A DNA stretch of 64,000 bases from Bacteroidales bacterium UBA3696 (lineage in GTDB: Bacteria > Bacteroidota > Bacteroidia > Bacteroidales > Paludibacteraceae), in the NCBI GenBank assembly GCA_002372135.1, contig DFIN01000001.1:8327-72326 (forward strand), in the 5' to 3' direction. Every line of letters starts with the position of its first letter. The first letter of the stretch is position 1. Position numbers and translations under genes: made by a program. Shown piece after piece: positions 53,991 through 62,744 of the stretch. The notes under the pieces are model-generated. The model worked only from the letters and a program-made list of their open reading frames with translations. It was not told the DNA's origin and did not search any database.

Positions 53991-54942
53991 GAAGATGTTT
54001 GCGGCAGCCCTTGTGTTAGCAGGACTGTCTTGGGGGCAGAGTGAGATGGTGGCCCAAAACGGTTCGACCGGCAGTAGCGATATTGAGTTTGCCTACGATG
54101 CCGGTGCAGAGGTGGTAAGTGCCTACTTGTGGCGCGGACAATACTTGGGCGGACTTAGTTTTCAACCCGATGCCGAAGTGGGCTTTAATGCTTTGGGCGG
54201 CGATGTTACGTTCCGTGCCGGTTTGTGGGCTAACATAGGTGCTTCGGACTGGAAATTCCAAAAAGATTTGGCCGAATTGCCAGGGTATAATCCCAATACC
54301 TATTTTGTTCCTGAGTTAGACGTGATGCTTACCGCCACCGCCTATGGCGCCAGCGTAGGTTTCACCCACTATTACTATTGCGACGGCACAAACTTCTTCG
54401 CATGGAAGAATGCTACTGACAATGCAATGGACGACAACTCGTCGTCCACCGAATTCTGGTTCGGCTACAACTTCGACCACTTCTTCGGCGTAGGGGCTTA
54501 CATCAACTGGTACACCACCATCGCCGGTCGCGACCTGTTGCCTGAAACAGACCTGAAGAAATTAGCGAATGGACAGACGCATCGCAATGCCTTTTCCACT
54601 TACATCGAACTGGGTTATGACTATGACTTGAGCCAAACGGGCATCCAATGGATGGACGGCATTACCGTAGGTGCACAGATGGGCATTTCGCCTTGGGAGA
54701 GCGAGGAGATGTACTACAACACCCGCTTTGCCGTGGTCAATTTGGCTCTGTCGTTGCACAAGGAATGGGAGTTTGACATCTGCACGCTCGACCTATTCGC
54801 CGTAGGCAGTCTCAACCCCTACCAAATGAATGACAAGAACGGCTATTGCTATAGTTCGGACGCCTTTGTAGATGCTGCCGGTGACGACAAACGCTATATG
54901 CAACCGCTCAACGGCACCATCGGTTTGGGCGTGTGGTTCTAA
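53980..54942 (+). CDS. Putative outer-membrane porin-like protein
   Basis: 320 residues from ATG 53980 (MDCKKMFAAALVLAGLSWGQ, signal peptide). The mature protein is rich in paired aromatic strands (AEVVSAYLWRGQYLGGLSFQPDAEVGF, split; VTFRAGLWANIG; FWFGYNFDHFFGVGAYINWY) and ends TIGLGVWF, a typical barrel-terminal Phe. Similar in outline to TorF-type putative porins. Substrate unknown. Overlaps the preceding small gene. Confidence 0.7.
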   Translation: MDCKKMFAAALVLAGLSWGQSEMVAQNGSTGSSDIEFAYDAGAEVVSAYLWRGQYLGGLSFQPDAEVGFNALGGDVTFRAGLWANIGASDWKFQKDLAELPGYNPNTYFVPELDVMLTATAYGASVGFTHYYYCDGTNFFAWKNATDNAMDDNSSSTEFWFGYNFDHFFGVGAYINWYTTIAGRDLLPETDLKKLANGQTHRNAFSTYIELGYDYDLSQTGIQWMDGITVGAQMGISPWESEEMYYNTRFAVVNLALSLHKEWEFDICTLDLFAVGSLNPYQMNDKNGYCYSSDAFVDAAGDDKRYMQPLNGTIGLGVWF

Positions 54943-54973
54943 ACACAGTGCCTAATCCGTTCAAACAAAGACT

Positions 54974-55975
54974 ATGAACCGCCAACGTATGTTGATATCG
55001 CTCACGCTGATAGCCCTCACAGTAGGGCTATTGGTGTGGAATCAAACGGCCGAACAGCCCGCTCGCTATTTCCGCAACGAAGGGCGTATCTTCGGCACGG
55101 TGTACAACATACAGTATGAGGCGCATAAAGACCTGCACGATAGTATTCTTGCCACACTCCGACAAGTTGATTCCACCCTCTCTATGTTCAATAGTCGTTC
55201 CTTGATTGCCCGTATCAACCGAGGAGAAGACATCGCCACTACCGCAGACTTTGAAGCGGTGTTCCAAGAAGCGCAGCGTATATCCGTATTGTCCGACGGG
55301 GCATTTGATATCACGGTCGCACCCCTGGTAAACGCATGGGGATTTGGATTTCAGAACAAGGCTACCATCACGCCGCAGCGTATTGACTCGTTGCGCGAAC
55401 TGGTGGGCTACGACAAAGTGTCGCTTGTACAGCACCATATCCGCAAAACGGACATCCGCGTCCAAATGGATGCGGGAGCGATAGCCAAAGGATTTGCCTG
55501 CGACCAAGTAGCCAAACGGTTGCAGCAGTTGGGGTGTCAGAACCTGTTGGTGGAAATAGGTGGGGAAATAGTGGCTAAAGGCACTAACAGTCAAGGGCAA
55601 CCATGGACAATCGGTATTTCCAAACCCGTGGATGACCCGGCAGGTATGCAACGCCAACTGCAAGACAAACTGACCACTACCGATTTGTGTATGGCAACTT
55701 CGGGTAACTACCGCAATTTTTACTACGAAGGAACGGAACGACGAAGCCATACCATCGACCCGCGAACCGGCTATCCGGTGCAACACTCGCTCCTATCCGC
55801 CTCGGTAACTGCCTCCTCTTGTATGCGCGCTGACGCATTGGCTACGGCTTGTATGGTCATGGGTGAAGACGATGCTATTCGGTTGATAGACAAAGTGGCA
55901 GATGCTGAATGTTACCTTATCATTGCCGAACAGGATAGTCTGCGCATACGAACGTCAACTCATTGGCTGAAATAA
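54974..55975 (+). CDS. apbE: FAD:protein FMN transferase
   Basis: 333 residues. N-terminal signal anchor (MLISLTLIALTVGLLVW). ApbE domain: GTVYNIQYEA, STLSMFNSRSLIARINRG, VLSDGAFDITVAPLVNAWGFG (split), MDAGAIAKGFACDQVAKRL and RSHTIDPRTGYPV; the last holds the metal/FAD site. Covalently attaches FMN to threonines of Rnf/Nqr subunits in the periplasm. Followed by bamD after 12 bases. Confidence 0.92.
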   Translation: MNRQRMLISLTLIALTVGLLVWNQTAEQPARYFRNEGRIFGTVYNIQYEAHKDLHDSILATLRQVDSTLSMFNSRSLIARINRGEDIATTADFEAVFQEAQRISVLSDGAFDITVAPLVNAWGFGFQNKATITPQRIDSLRELVGYDKVSLVQHHIRKTDIRVQMDAGAIAKGFACDQVAKRLQQLGCQNLLVEIGGEIVAKGTNSQGQPWTIGISKPVDDPAGMQRQLQDKLTTTDLCMATSGNYRNFYYEGTERRSHTIDPRTGYPVQHSLLSASVTASSCMRADALATACMVMGEDDAIRLIDKVADAECYLIIAEQDSLRIRTSTHWLK

Positions 55976-55987
55976 GAAAATCATCGG

Positions 55988-56794
55988 ATGAACCGTATTC
56001 ACACATATCTGCTCTTGCTCCTTGTATGCTGTTGCACGGCATGCAGTGAGTACCAGAAAGTGCTCAAATCCAAAGACCCCGAACTCAAGTACGAGAAGGC
56101 TTTGGACTACTTTAACAGCAAAGAGTATGTGCGCTCGCAGACTCTGTTGGACGAAGTGGCATCTTACTATAAAGGCACTGAGCGTGCACAGGAGGTAACT
56201 ATCTACTTGGCAAGAAGTTACATGGGGCAAAAATCCTATTCGTCCGCAGCCGACTATTACCAAGCCTATTTGCGCAACTATCCCAAAGGCAAGTATGCCG
56301 CCGAAGCCACCTTCCAGATAGGGCACTGCTACTACCTTGATGCCCCCGATGCACGCTTGGACCAAGACTATACCTATCGCTCCATAGAGGCATTTGATGT
56401 GTTTATGGACACCTATCCCGATAGTCCCTACTATCAGCAGGCGTATAAGGAGCAAAACGAGATGTACGACCGCCTTGCCTACAAAGAACTGCTCAACGCA
56501 CAACTATACTATCAATTGGGTACTTATTTGGGTAATAACTACCTCAGCTGCGAGATAACAGCTCGCAATGCCCTCAAGAACTACCCGACCAATAGTTATC
56601 AGGAAGAACTCGCATGGCTCATTTTTGCCAGCAAGTACAAGCAGATGGTGCACTCGCTTTCCTCCAAATTGGAAGAAAGAGCACAGGATGCCGAAGACGA
56701 ATACTACAATTTCCTATCCGAATACCCCAAGTCCAAACACCGCCAGCAAGCAGAACGATGGGGACAGGAAATAAAAAAAGTGCTCCGCAAGTAG
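55988..56794 (+). CDS. bamD: Outer-membrane assembly lipoprotein BamD
   Basis: 268 residues, lipoprotein signal with Cys-rich box (LLLVCCCTAC). TPR-like helices throughout: KYEKALDYFNSKEYVRSQTL, TIYLARSYMGQKSYSSAADY, YQAYLRNYPKGKYAAEATFQ, SIEAFDVFMDTYPDSPYYQQ. Component of the BAM complex that inserts beta-barrel proteins in the outer membrane. A BamA/TamA-family gene lies at the right end of the window. Confidence 0.92.
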   Translation: MNRIHTYLLLLLVCCCTACSEYQKVLKSKDPELKYEKALDYFNSKEYVRSQTLLDEVASYYKGTERAQEVTIYLARSYMGQKSYSSAADYYQAYLRNYPKGKYAAEATFQIGHCYYLDAPDARLDQDYTYRSIEAFDVFMDTYPDSPYYQQAYKEQNEMYDRLAYKELLNAQLYYQLGTYLGNNYLSCEITARNALKNYPTNSYQEELAWLIFASKYKQMVHSLSSKLEERAQDAEDEYYNFLSEYPKSKHRQQAERWGQEIKKVLRK

Positions 56795-56810
56795 CACGTC
56801 TTTTAACAGC

Positions 56811-56850
56811 AATAGTCACTAACGAAACACAATAATCACTAACGAAACAT
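56811..56850 (+). repeat. Short direct repeat between bamD and rpoZ
   Basis: TCACTAACGAAACA occurs at 56816 and again at 56836 (20-base period). Role unknown. Confidence 0.7.
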
Positions 56851-56867
56851 ACAAAAACTTCTATATT

Positions 56868-57203
56868 ATGATAGATTACAAAAAAACAAAAGCCCCCAAG
56901 AACACCATCACGCGCGATATGACGCAACTGATCGAGCCGGTGGGCAATGTATATGAAACGGTGGCCATCATAGCCAAACGCTCCAACCAGATAGCCTCTT
57001 CGCTCAAGCGCGAATTGGATGCCAAACTGCAAGATTTCTCCATGCCTCAAGAAGCTATCGAAGAAACCTTTGAGAATCGCGAGCAGATAGAGATTTCGCG
57101 CAGTTATGAGCGCATGCCCAAACCCACACTCATTGCTACGCAAGAGTTCATTGACGGCGAACTGGTGTACAACACCGGCTCCAAGGATGACGCGCTCAAA
57201 TAA
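56868..57203 (+). CDS. rpoZ: RNA polymerase omega subunit (Bacteroidota type)
   Basis: 111 residues. Matches the Bacteroidota omega protein: TGNVYETVAIIAKRSNQIA-like core (here PVGNVYETVAIIAKRSNQI), SSLKRELDAKL, then EIEISRSYE-like tail (QIEISRSYERMPKPT). Stabilises the polymerase beta' subunit. Encoded between bamD and coaBC, a common order in the phylum. Confidence 0.9.
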   Translation: MIDYKKTKAPKNTITRDMTQLIEPVGNVYETVAIIAKRSNQIASSLKRELDAKLQDFSMPQEAIEETFENREQIEISRSYERMPKPTLIATQEFIDGELVYNTGSKDDALK

Positions 57204-57208
57204 GTAGG

Positions 57209-58564
57209 ATGTCCCTGCAAGGCAAGCATATCGTAGTCGGTATCAGTGGAGGCATAGCCGCTTATAAAGCCCCTGAACTCATACGCCTGCTCATCAAGCA
57301 AGGAGCAGAGGTTAAGGTAGTTGCCACACGCAACGCCTTGCAGTTTGTTACCGAACTGACCCTCAGGACACTGAGCGGGAACCCCGTCTATTGGGATGTG
57401 TTTGCCGCTGTCAATCAACATTCTACGGAACATATATCCCTTCCAGATTGGGCAGACCTGATGCTGATTGCTCCTGCCACAGCCAATGTGATTGGTAAGA
57501 TGGCAGGTGGCATTGCCGATGACGCACTGACCACAACCTTTGCGGCAACCGTAGCGCGGCATCCTGTCGTTGTAGCACCCGCTATGAACGACAAGATGTA
57601 CTGCAATCCCGCTACCCAAACAGCTTTGCGCCAATTAGCGGGGCAAAGCCGTATCATGGTGGTGGATTGTGCGGAAGGGCAATTAGCATGCGGCACGGTA
57701 GGCAAAGGCAGAATGCAGGAGCCCGAAGTGTTGATTGAAGCCTGTCAGATGGCTCTCACTCGTCAGTCGTTGAAGGGGCATCATGTACTCATTACCGCCG
57801 GACCGACCCGCGAACGGATTGACCCCGTGCGCTATGTGAGCAATGACTCGTCCGGCAAAATGGGCTATGCCCTTGCGCGCGAATGTCTGCATCGCGGCGC
57901 ACGAGTAACCTTGGTTAGCGGTCCTACCCACCTGCAGATAGCCGCCGTCCCTCTTTGGGTTGCCAGTGAAAATCCACAGCCGCTACATAACGAGAAACCG
58001 CTGACACTTGTCCCCGTAGAGTCGGCGCAGGATATGTATGAAGCGGTGGTCAACTGTTTTATGGACGATGCGCACGAGGGCAGTAAGCGTCCGGATATGA
58101 CTATTCTTTCGGCGGCGGTGGCAGATTTTACGCCTGCCGAACCTGCCCATCAAAAACGAAAAAAACAGCTCGGCCAAACCGAAATGATGTTGCCCATGGT
58201 GCTCACTCGCGATATAGCTGCCACCTTGGGACAACATAAGCAACAAGAGCAACGCCTTATCGGCTTTGCCCTCGAAACGGAAAACGAAGAGCAGAACGCT
58301 ATCCGCAAGTTGGAAAGCAAGAACCTCGACATGATAGTCCTCAACTCGCTTCGCGATGCCGGTGCAGGGTTTGGCGTAGATACCAACAAGGTTACATTGC
58401 TCATTCGGAACACTCAGAATACTTCGAATACTCTGAATACTAATACTCCGAACACTCCAAGCATCAATATTATAAAAGAAGACCTCCCGCTTCTTAGCAA
58501 GCAGGAGGTGGCTTCGCGCATCGTAGATGCTATCGAAAGTAGTTGGGGGAGTTTTATTCCATAG
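57209..58564 (+). CDS. coaBC: Phosphopantothenoylcysteine decarboxylase/phosphopantothenate-cysteine ligase
   Basis: 451 residues. CoaC part (1-185): VGISGGIAAYKAPELIRLL, HISLPDWADLMLIAPATAN (split; the catalytic His is in this region), APAMNDKMY. CoaB part (190 to end): ITAGPTRERIDPVRYVSND, SSGKMGYALARE, and AVADFTPAEPAHQK with the lysine. Makes 4'-phosphopantetheine for CoA. A low-complexity insert of about 20 residues (NTQNTSNTLNTNTPN) near residue 395 comes from a degenerate repeat at about 58406-58460 and is absent from the usual protein. Confidence 0.93.
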   Translation: MSLQGKHIVVGISGGIAAYKAPELIRLLIKQGAEVKVVATRNALQFVTELTLRTLSGNPVYWDVFAAVNQHSTEHISLPDWADLMLIAPATANVIGKMAGGIADDALTTTFAATVARHPVVVAPAMNDKMYCNPATQTALRQLAGQSRIMVVDCAEGQLACGTVGKGRMQEPEVLIEACQMALTRQSLKGHHVLITAGPTRERIDPVRYVSNDSSGKMGYALARECLHRGARVTLVSGPTHLQIAAVPLWVASENPQPLHNEKPLTLVPVESAQDMYEAVVNCFMDDAHEGSKRPDMTILSAAVADFTPAEPAHQKRKKQLGQTEMMLPMVLTRDIAATLGQHKQQEQRLIGFALETENEEQNAIRKLESKNLDMIVLNSLRDAGAGFGVDTNKVTLLIRNTQNTSNTLNTNTPNTPSINIIKEDLPLLSKQEVASRIVDAIESSWGSFIP

Positions 58565-58568
58565 GCTA

Positions 58569-58970
58569 TTATTCTTTTCTACCAAATCCAAACCAATTGC
58601 GGCGTGTCTTTTCCGACTTGTCCGCTTCTTCCTCTTCATCGGCTATGTCTTGCCCTGCTTCTTCCTCGCGAGGCGACCATTCTTCCCGTTCGGCTATTTC
58701 GCCTACCTCTTGGCGAACATACCCGATTACATCGTTCAAACCCTCTAAAAAGTGGGTAAAGTCTTCTTTATAGAGAAAAAGTTTATGCTTTTCAAATTGC
58801 GGCGTTTCCACATCGGAATTCTGCCGACGTTTGCTCTCTGTCACGCAGAGATACAGGTCATTGTTGCGCGCTTTCTTGACATCCAAGTAGTATATGCGCT
58901 TGCCTGCTTTGACCGAACGGGAGTAAACAATCTCCGGTTCGATACGATCTTCTTGTTTACGGTTTTCCAT
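58569..58970 (-). CDS. DUF3276 PUR-domain nucleic-acid-binding protein
   Basis: 133 residues. The first 90 residues (YSRSVKAGKRIYYLDVKKARNNDLYLCVTESKR, split; FEKHKLFLYKEDFTHFLEGL) match DUF3276, a Bacteroidota PUR-alpha-like fold that binds DNA or RNA. The C-terminal 45 residues are acidic with alternating E/K and likely disordered. Promoter at 59052-59059. Ends 4 bases from coaBC on the other strand. Confidence 0.85.
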   Translation of the reverse strand: MENRKQEDRIEPEIVYSRSVKAGKRIYYLDVKKARNNDLYLCVTESKRRQNSDVETPQFEKHKLFLYKEDFTHFLEGLNDVIGYVRQEVGEIAEREEWSPREEEAGQDIADEEEEADKSEKTRRNWFGFGRKE

Positions 58971-59051
58971 AGTTTATTTGAAATGAATATTATTGCGTTT
59001 TTCGATAGGTAAAAGGCACAATTTGCTTGCCTTTATGCCCGAAAAACACCG

Positions 59052-59059
59052 CAAAAGTA
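59052..59059 (-). promoter_or_regulatory. Promoter -7 box TACTTTTG of the DUF3276 gene
   Basis: Minus-strand TACTTTTG, about 80 bases before the start at 58970. Confidence 0.55.
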
Positions 59060-59200
59060 AATTAAAAAATTAACCAAACAACACTTTGTTGCATTTTTTT
59101 GCGTTTTTTAATACATTTATATCATTTTTCTTCGGTGGGGATGCTCAGATTGTAAATAAATAAAATTGCAAAAGGTTGCTTGCAGATGGAAAAAAATGCC

Positions 59201-59208
59201 TACATTTG
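59201..59208 (+). promoter_or_regulatory. Promoter -7 box TACATTTG of the YtxH operon
   Basis: TACATTTG matches TAnnTTTG, 46 bases before ATG 59254. Confidence 0.6.
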
Positions 59209-59253
59209 CCGCGTTCTTAACAGAGAAATATGTAATCTTAAAAAGGAAAAACT

Positions 59254-59514
59254 ATGGCACAATCTTCATCACATGCATGGGCTGCCTTTCTTGGCGGTGC
59301 CATTTTAGGCGGAATAGCCGCATTGTTATTGGCTCCTAAATCGGGAAAAGAACTACGTAACGAATTAGTTGATTTGGCTGAACGCGAAGCTGGTCGTTGC
59401 CGTTGCGAGGACGGCGAGGAATGTAATTGCGACGAGGAACACGACTGCGGTTGCCACCGTCGTCACGGTCACGGCTGCTGCCACCATGAGAACGAAATGG
59501 AGGAACAAGTATGA
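59254..59514 (+). CDS. YtxH-like envelope protein with Cys/His-rich tail
   Basis: 86 residues. N-terminal membrane segment with the YtxH motif (AFLGGAILGGIAALLLAPKSG, about 11-31) followed by KELRNELVDLA. The tail (about 48-80) has nine Cys and eight His in a short acidic stretch (CRCEDGEECNCDEEHDC, GCHRRHGHGCCHHE), which could bind metal such as Zn or Cu. YtxH proteins are often stress-related and usually lack such a tail. Overlaps the next gene by 4 bases. Confidence 0.75.
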   Translation: MAQSSSHAWAAFLGGAILGGIAALLLAPKSGKELRNELVDLAEREAGRCRCEDGEECNCDEEHDCGCHRRHGHGCCHHENEMEEQV

Positions 59515-60047
59515 ACGACTGGTTGCAAGATGAGTACGGCTACGTCATCTCCGATGTAAAGGAGTATGGCAAGACCCGTTGGGAATGGCTCAAACTCAAA
59601 GTATTGGATAAGTTAGGGCGTATTGCAGGGTTGCTGTTGTTCGGTTTTGCATTGATCCTGCTGTTCTTTGCCATCTTGGTGGGGGGCGGTATAGCCCTTA
59701 TCTATGCGTTAAGTACTTGTATGCCGACTTGGGGGGCTGCCTTGATTGTTACAGCCATCTGGGCTTTGGTTCTCACTGCTGTCATCCTGATGCGCAAGCA
59801 GTTGTTCATCAACCCGATGTTGGCGGCTATGGCAGAGATCCTGCTTACCGACAAACCGGCAAAGAAGCTGACCGAAGACACCCTTCGTCAGCAGACGGAG
59901 ATGGTGGAATACAAGGCGCAGGCCCAGGAGATGGGGCTGCAACGCGAAGCCAAGCGCGTAGAGCGCAGTTGGACACAAGTCGTTTCCCGTTTGTCATCTG
60001 TAGGAAACCTGCTGCGGACCGTATTAGGTTGGTTCAAACGTTCGTAA
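59511..60047 (+). CDS. Holin-superfamily-like membrane protein of unknown role
   Basis: 178 residues with two membrane spans (about 41-68 and 75-95) and a charged, helical C-terminal half (TEMVEYKAQAQEMGLQRE). The pattern fits 'phage holin family' (PF07332-like) proteins, which in non-phage contexts pair with YtxH proteins, as here. No phage genes nearby, so a lysis role is unlikely. Confidence 0.65.
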   Translation: MNDWLQDEYGYVISDVKEYGKTRWEWLKLKVLDKLGRIAGLLLFGFALILLFFAILVGGGIALIYALSTCMPTWGAALIVTAIWALVLTAVILMRKQLFINPMLAAMAEILLTDKPAKKLTEDTLRQQTEMVEYKAQAQEMGLQREAKRVERSWTQVVSRLSSVGNLLRTVLGWFKRS

Positions 60048-60071
60048 ATCGAACTAATTTCCCGATTCGTT

Positions 60072-61172
60072 ATGTTAGACTCCCGACCCTTTGATTTGGA
60101 TCGTACGGTAAGGTTGGTAATTGGTTTGGCCATCGCCGCCGCTTTGTTCGCATTGACGCGCACGTTGAGCAATGTACTTCTGCCTTTCGTAGTGGCGTGG
60201 TTTGTGGCTTACCTTCTGCACCCTATCGTATCGTTTGTGCAGGACAAGATGCGTATTCGTCCGCGCGGGTTGGCAATAGCCGTTACTCTCATCGTGTTGA
60301 TTGCCGTGCTGACAGGCATCGTTGCCCTTATCGTTCCGCTTATCCATAAAGAAACGGCTGAGATGTCGCGTCTCGTGAGCGAATATGTCAAGGGCATACA
60401 TATCGACGCACTATTGCCTGTCGCATGGCAGGAAATGCTCCGTGATTGGCTGCAAAGTGCCGATATCAGCACCCTTATGTCACAGATAAATGTCAGTTCA
60501 ATAGCCGAGAAAGTGTATGACTACGCCGGTGGAATCATAGGCGGTTCGCTCAGTTTTCTGTCCAGCCTGTTTGTGGTGTTTGCCGTGTTCTTGTATTTGG
60601 TCTTTATCTTGTTAGACTATGAGACGCTTAACGAGGGCATGCGTGAAATGATTCCGGGCAAGTACCGCAAGGTGGTGGAAGGTATCCTCAACGACTTGGA
60701 GCAGGGTATGAACAAGTACTTCCGCGGTCAGGCGCTGATTGCTACCACGGTGGGCGTGCTCTTCAGCATCGGTTTTCTTATCATGGGGCTGCCGTTGGCG
60801 GTGGTGGTAGGCTTGTTTATTGGTCTGCTGAATATGGTTCCGTATATGCAGGCGTTCGGTATTCCGATTACGATGCTGTTGGGACTGCTGCAATCTGCCA
60901 ATACGGGCACTGCTTATTGGATTATACTACTTGAGATATTGGCAGTGTTCGTAGTGGTGCAGTCTATACAAGACTTGTTGCTCAATCCGCTTATTATGGG
61001 CAATGTGATTGGTATGAACCCGGCTGTGATGTTGCTTTCGCTCAGTATCTGGGGCTATCTGTTGGGGGTGGCAGGTATGATTATTGCCCTGCCGCTGACT
61101 ACGGTACTCATTTCGTATTACAAACGCTTTGTGTTAGGACAGGAGGCAGACGTATGCAAGCCATCGGATTGA
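60072..61172 (+). CDS. AI-2E-family (TqsA/PerM-like) membrane permease
   Basis: 366 residues, about 7-8 membrane spans: paired helices at the start (LVIGLAIAAALFALTRTLSNV, split), a soluble middle (about 95-160), then a C-terminal block with GLPLAVVVGLFIGLLNMVPYM (split), PAVMLLSLSIWGYLLGVAGM and ALPLTTVLISYYKRF. Family transports AI-2 or unknown small molecules. The stop overlaps kdsB by 19 bases. Confidence 0.87.
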   Translation: MLDSRPFDLDRTVRLVIGLAIAAALFALTRTLSNVLLPFVVAWFVAYLLHPIVSFVQDKMRIRPRGLAIAVTLIVLIAVLTGIVALIVPLIHKETAEMSRLVSEYVKGIHIDALLPVAWQEMLRDWLQSADISTLMSQINVSSIAEKVYDYAGGIIGGSLSFLSSLFVVFAVFLYLVFILLDYETLNEGMREMIPGKYRKVVEGILNDLEQGMNKYFRGQALIATTVGVLFSIGFLIMGLPLAVVVGLFIGLLNMVPYMQAFGIPITMLLGLLQSANTGTAYWIILLEILAVFVVVQSIQDLLLNPLIMGNVIGMNPAVMLLSLSIWGYLLGVAGMIIALPLTTVLISYYKRFVLGQEADVCKPSD

Positions 61173-61954
61173 TACCTGCACGTTGGGCAAGCAGCCGTTT
61201 CCCGGGCAAGCCCTTGGCTCAGATAGGCGGCAAGCCTATGATACAGCGTGTCTATGAGCAGGCGCGCAAGGCGTTGGACACGGTGGTGGTAGCCACTGAC
61301 GACAGCCGCATCTTCGACTGCGTAACAGCCTTTGGCGGGCAGGCCGTCATGACTCGCAGCGACCACCGTTGCGGCACCGAGCGATGCCTCGAAGCCTACG
61401 AAACGATCCTTGCTCATCCCGAAGCGTATGGACTTACACCCCAAGCGGTGAGCAACGAGCAAGACATCGTGGTAGTCAATGTGCAGGGCGATGAGCCGTT
61501 CATTCAGCCCGAACAAATCCGTTTGCTTCTGGGTTGTTTCCCCGCCGAGATTGCCACTTTGGTCAAGCCATTCCGTGCAAACGACACATGGGAGCAACTC
61601 GCCAACCCCAACACGCCCAAAGTGGCTGTGTCAAAAGACGGTCGTGCGTTATTGTTCTCCCGTTCGGTTATTCCATACTTTCGTGGCGTACCGCAAGACG
61701 AGTGGCTCGGCAGAACGCAGTACTACGGACACATTGGCATGTATGCCTATCGTGGCGATGTACTGCGGCAAATCGTGTCCTTGCCGATGTCTGAATTGGA
61801 GCGGACAGAGAGCCTCGAACAACTCCGCTGGTTGGACAACGGCTACACCATTCGCGTGGCGGTTAGCGAGCAGTCCTCGGTCGGTATAGATACACCCGAA
61901 GATTTGCAACGGGCAGAGCAGTTCCTGCAAAAACACCTTAACACCTTACATTAA
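61154..61954 (+). CDS. kdsB: 3-deoxy-manno-octulosonate cytidylyltransferase
   Basis: 266 residues. LIPARWASSRFPGKPLAQIG (residues 5-24), VVVATDDSRIFDCV, MTRSDHRCGTERCLEAY, NVQGDEPFIQPEQI and YGHIGMYAYR are the KdsB hallmarks; GIDTPEDLQRAEQFL closes it. Activates Kdo with CTP for LPS inner core. The start overlaps the permease gene. Confidence 0.95.
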   Translation: MQAIGLIPARWASSRFPGKPLAQIGGKPMIQRVYEQARKALDTVVVATDDSRIFDCVTAFGGQAVMTRSDHRCGTERCLEAYETILAHPEAYGLTPQAVSNEQDIVVVNVQGDEPFIQPEQIRLLLGCFPAEIATLVKPFRANDTWEQLANPNTPKVAVSKDGRALLFSRSVIPYFRGVPQDEWLGRTQYYGHIGMYAYRGDVLRQIVSLPMSELERTESLEQLRWLDNGYTIRVAVSEQSSVGIDTPEDLQRAEQFLQKHLNTLH

Positions 61955-61973
61955 CTCCTAAACAACGTATCTT

Positions 61974-62684
61974 ATGAAATCGCAAACTCCTACCCCTCAT
62001 ATAGGGGCGCAATATGGCGAAATAGCCGAAACCGTAATTATGGCGGGTGACCCGCTGCGTGCTAAGTTTATGGCAGAACGCTTTTTGGAGAATCCCGTAC
62101 AATTCAATAATGTCCGCAGCATGTTGGGCTACACAGGCACCTACAAAGGCAAGCGCATCAGCGTGATGGGACACGGTATGGGCATCCCCAGTATCGGTAT
62201 CTATACCTACGAGTTATTCAATTTCTACGACGTGCAAACCATCATCCGCGTCGGTTCGTGCGGTGCGCGTCAGACGTATGTTCAATTGGGCGACTTGGTG
62301 ATTGCGCAGGCATGTTGTACCGACAGCAATTATGCAGCGCAGTATAATCTGCCCGGTTCGTATTCGCCGATTGCCGACTTTAACCTATGCCGTCGCGCCG
62401 CTGATGCCTGCGAGCGGTTGGGATATCGCTACCATGTAGGGAATGTGTTCTCGGCGGACATCTTCTATTGCGAAGACGAGCGCAAGCAGAACTGGACCAA
62501 GATGGGTGTGCTGGCAGACGAGATGGAAGCACCTGCCCTGTATATGAATGCCGCCCGTGCCGGAAAAAAAGCACTGGTTATCTGCACTGTCAGCGACCAT
62601 ATACTCACCGGCGAAGCCACCACTGCCGAACAGCGTCAGAACACCTTCACGCAGATGATGGATGTGGCGTTCTCTATCGTTTAG
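61974..62684 (+). CDS. deoD: Purine nucleoside phosphorylase
   Basis: 236 residues. Phosphate and nucleoside site motifs: [55 protein letters not shown] and VSDHIL. The family cleaves purine (deoxy)nucleosides to base and ribose-1-P. Stop codon lies within the first 11-bp repeat that continues to the next start. Confidence 0.93.
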   Translation: MKSQTPTPHIGAQYGEIAETVIMAGDPLRAKFMAERFLENPVQFNNVRSMLGYTGTYKGKRISVMGHGMGIPSIGIYTYELFNFYDVQTIIRVGSCGARQTYVQLGDLVIAQACCTDSNYAAQYNLPGSYSPIADFNLCRRAADACERLGYRYHVGNVFSADIFYCEDERKQNWTKMGVLADEMEAPALYMNAARAGKKALVICTVSDHILTGEATTAEQRQNTFTQMMDVAFSIV

Positions 62685-62744
62685 CAGTTGGTTTACGGTA
62701 GTTTAACAATCATTTAGCAATCGTTTCACAGTAGTTGGGTGAAT
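62679..62744 (+). repeat. Six tandem 11-bp units between deoD and the BamA/TamA gene
   Basis: Units with exact 11-base spacing: GTTTAGCAGTT, GGTTTACGGTA, GTTTAACAATC, ATTTAGCAATC, GTTTCACAGTA, GTTGGGTGAAT. They bridge the deoD stop (62682-62684) and the next ATG (62743). The units share the GTTTA core with the reverse complement of the array at 28392. Confidence 0.75.

Noticed and set aside
59511..60047. Prophage lysis module
   Set aside because: The holin-like protein has no endolysin or structural phage genes around it; the YtxH neighbour points to a cellular envelope role.
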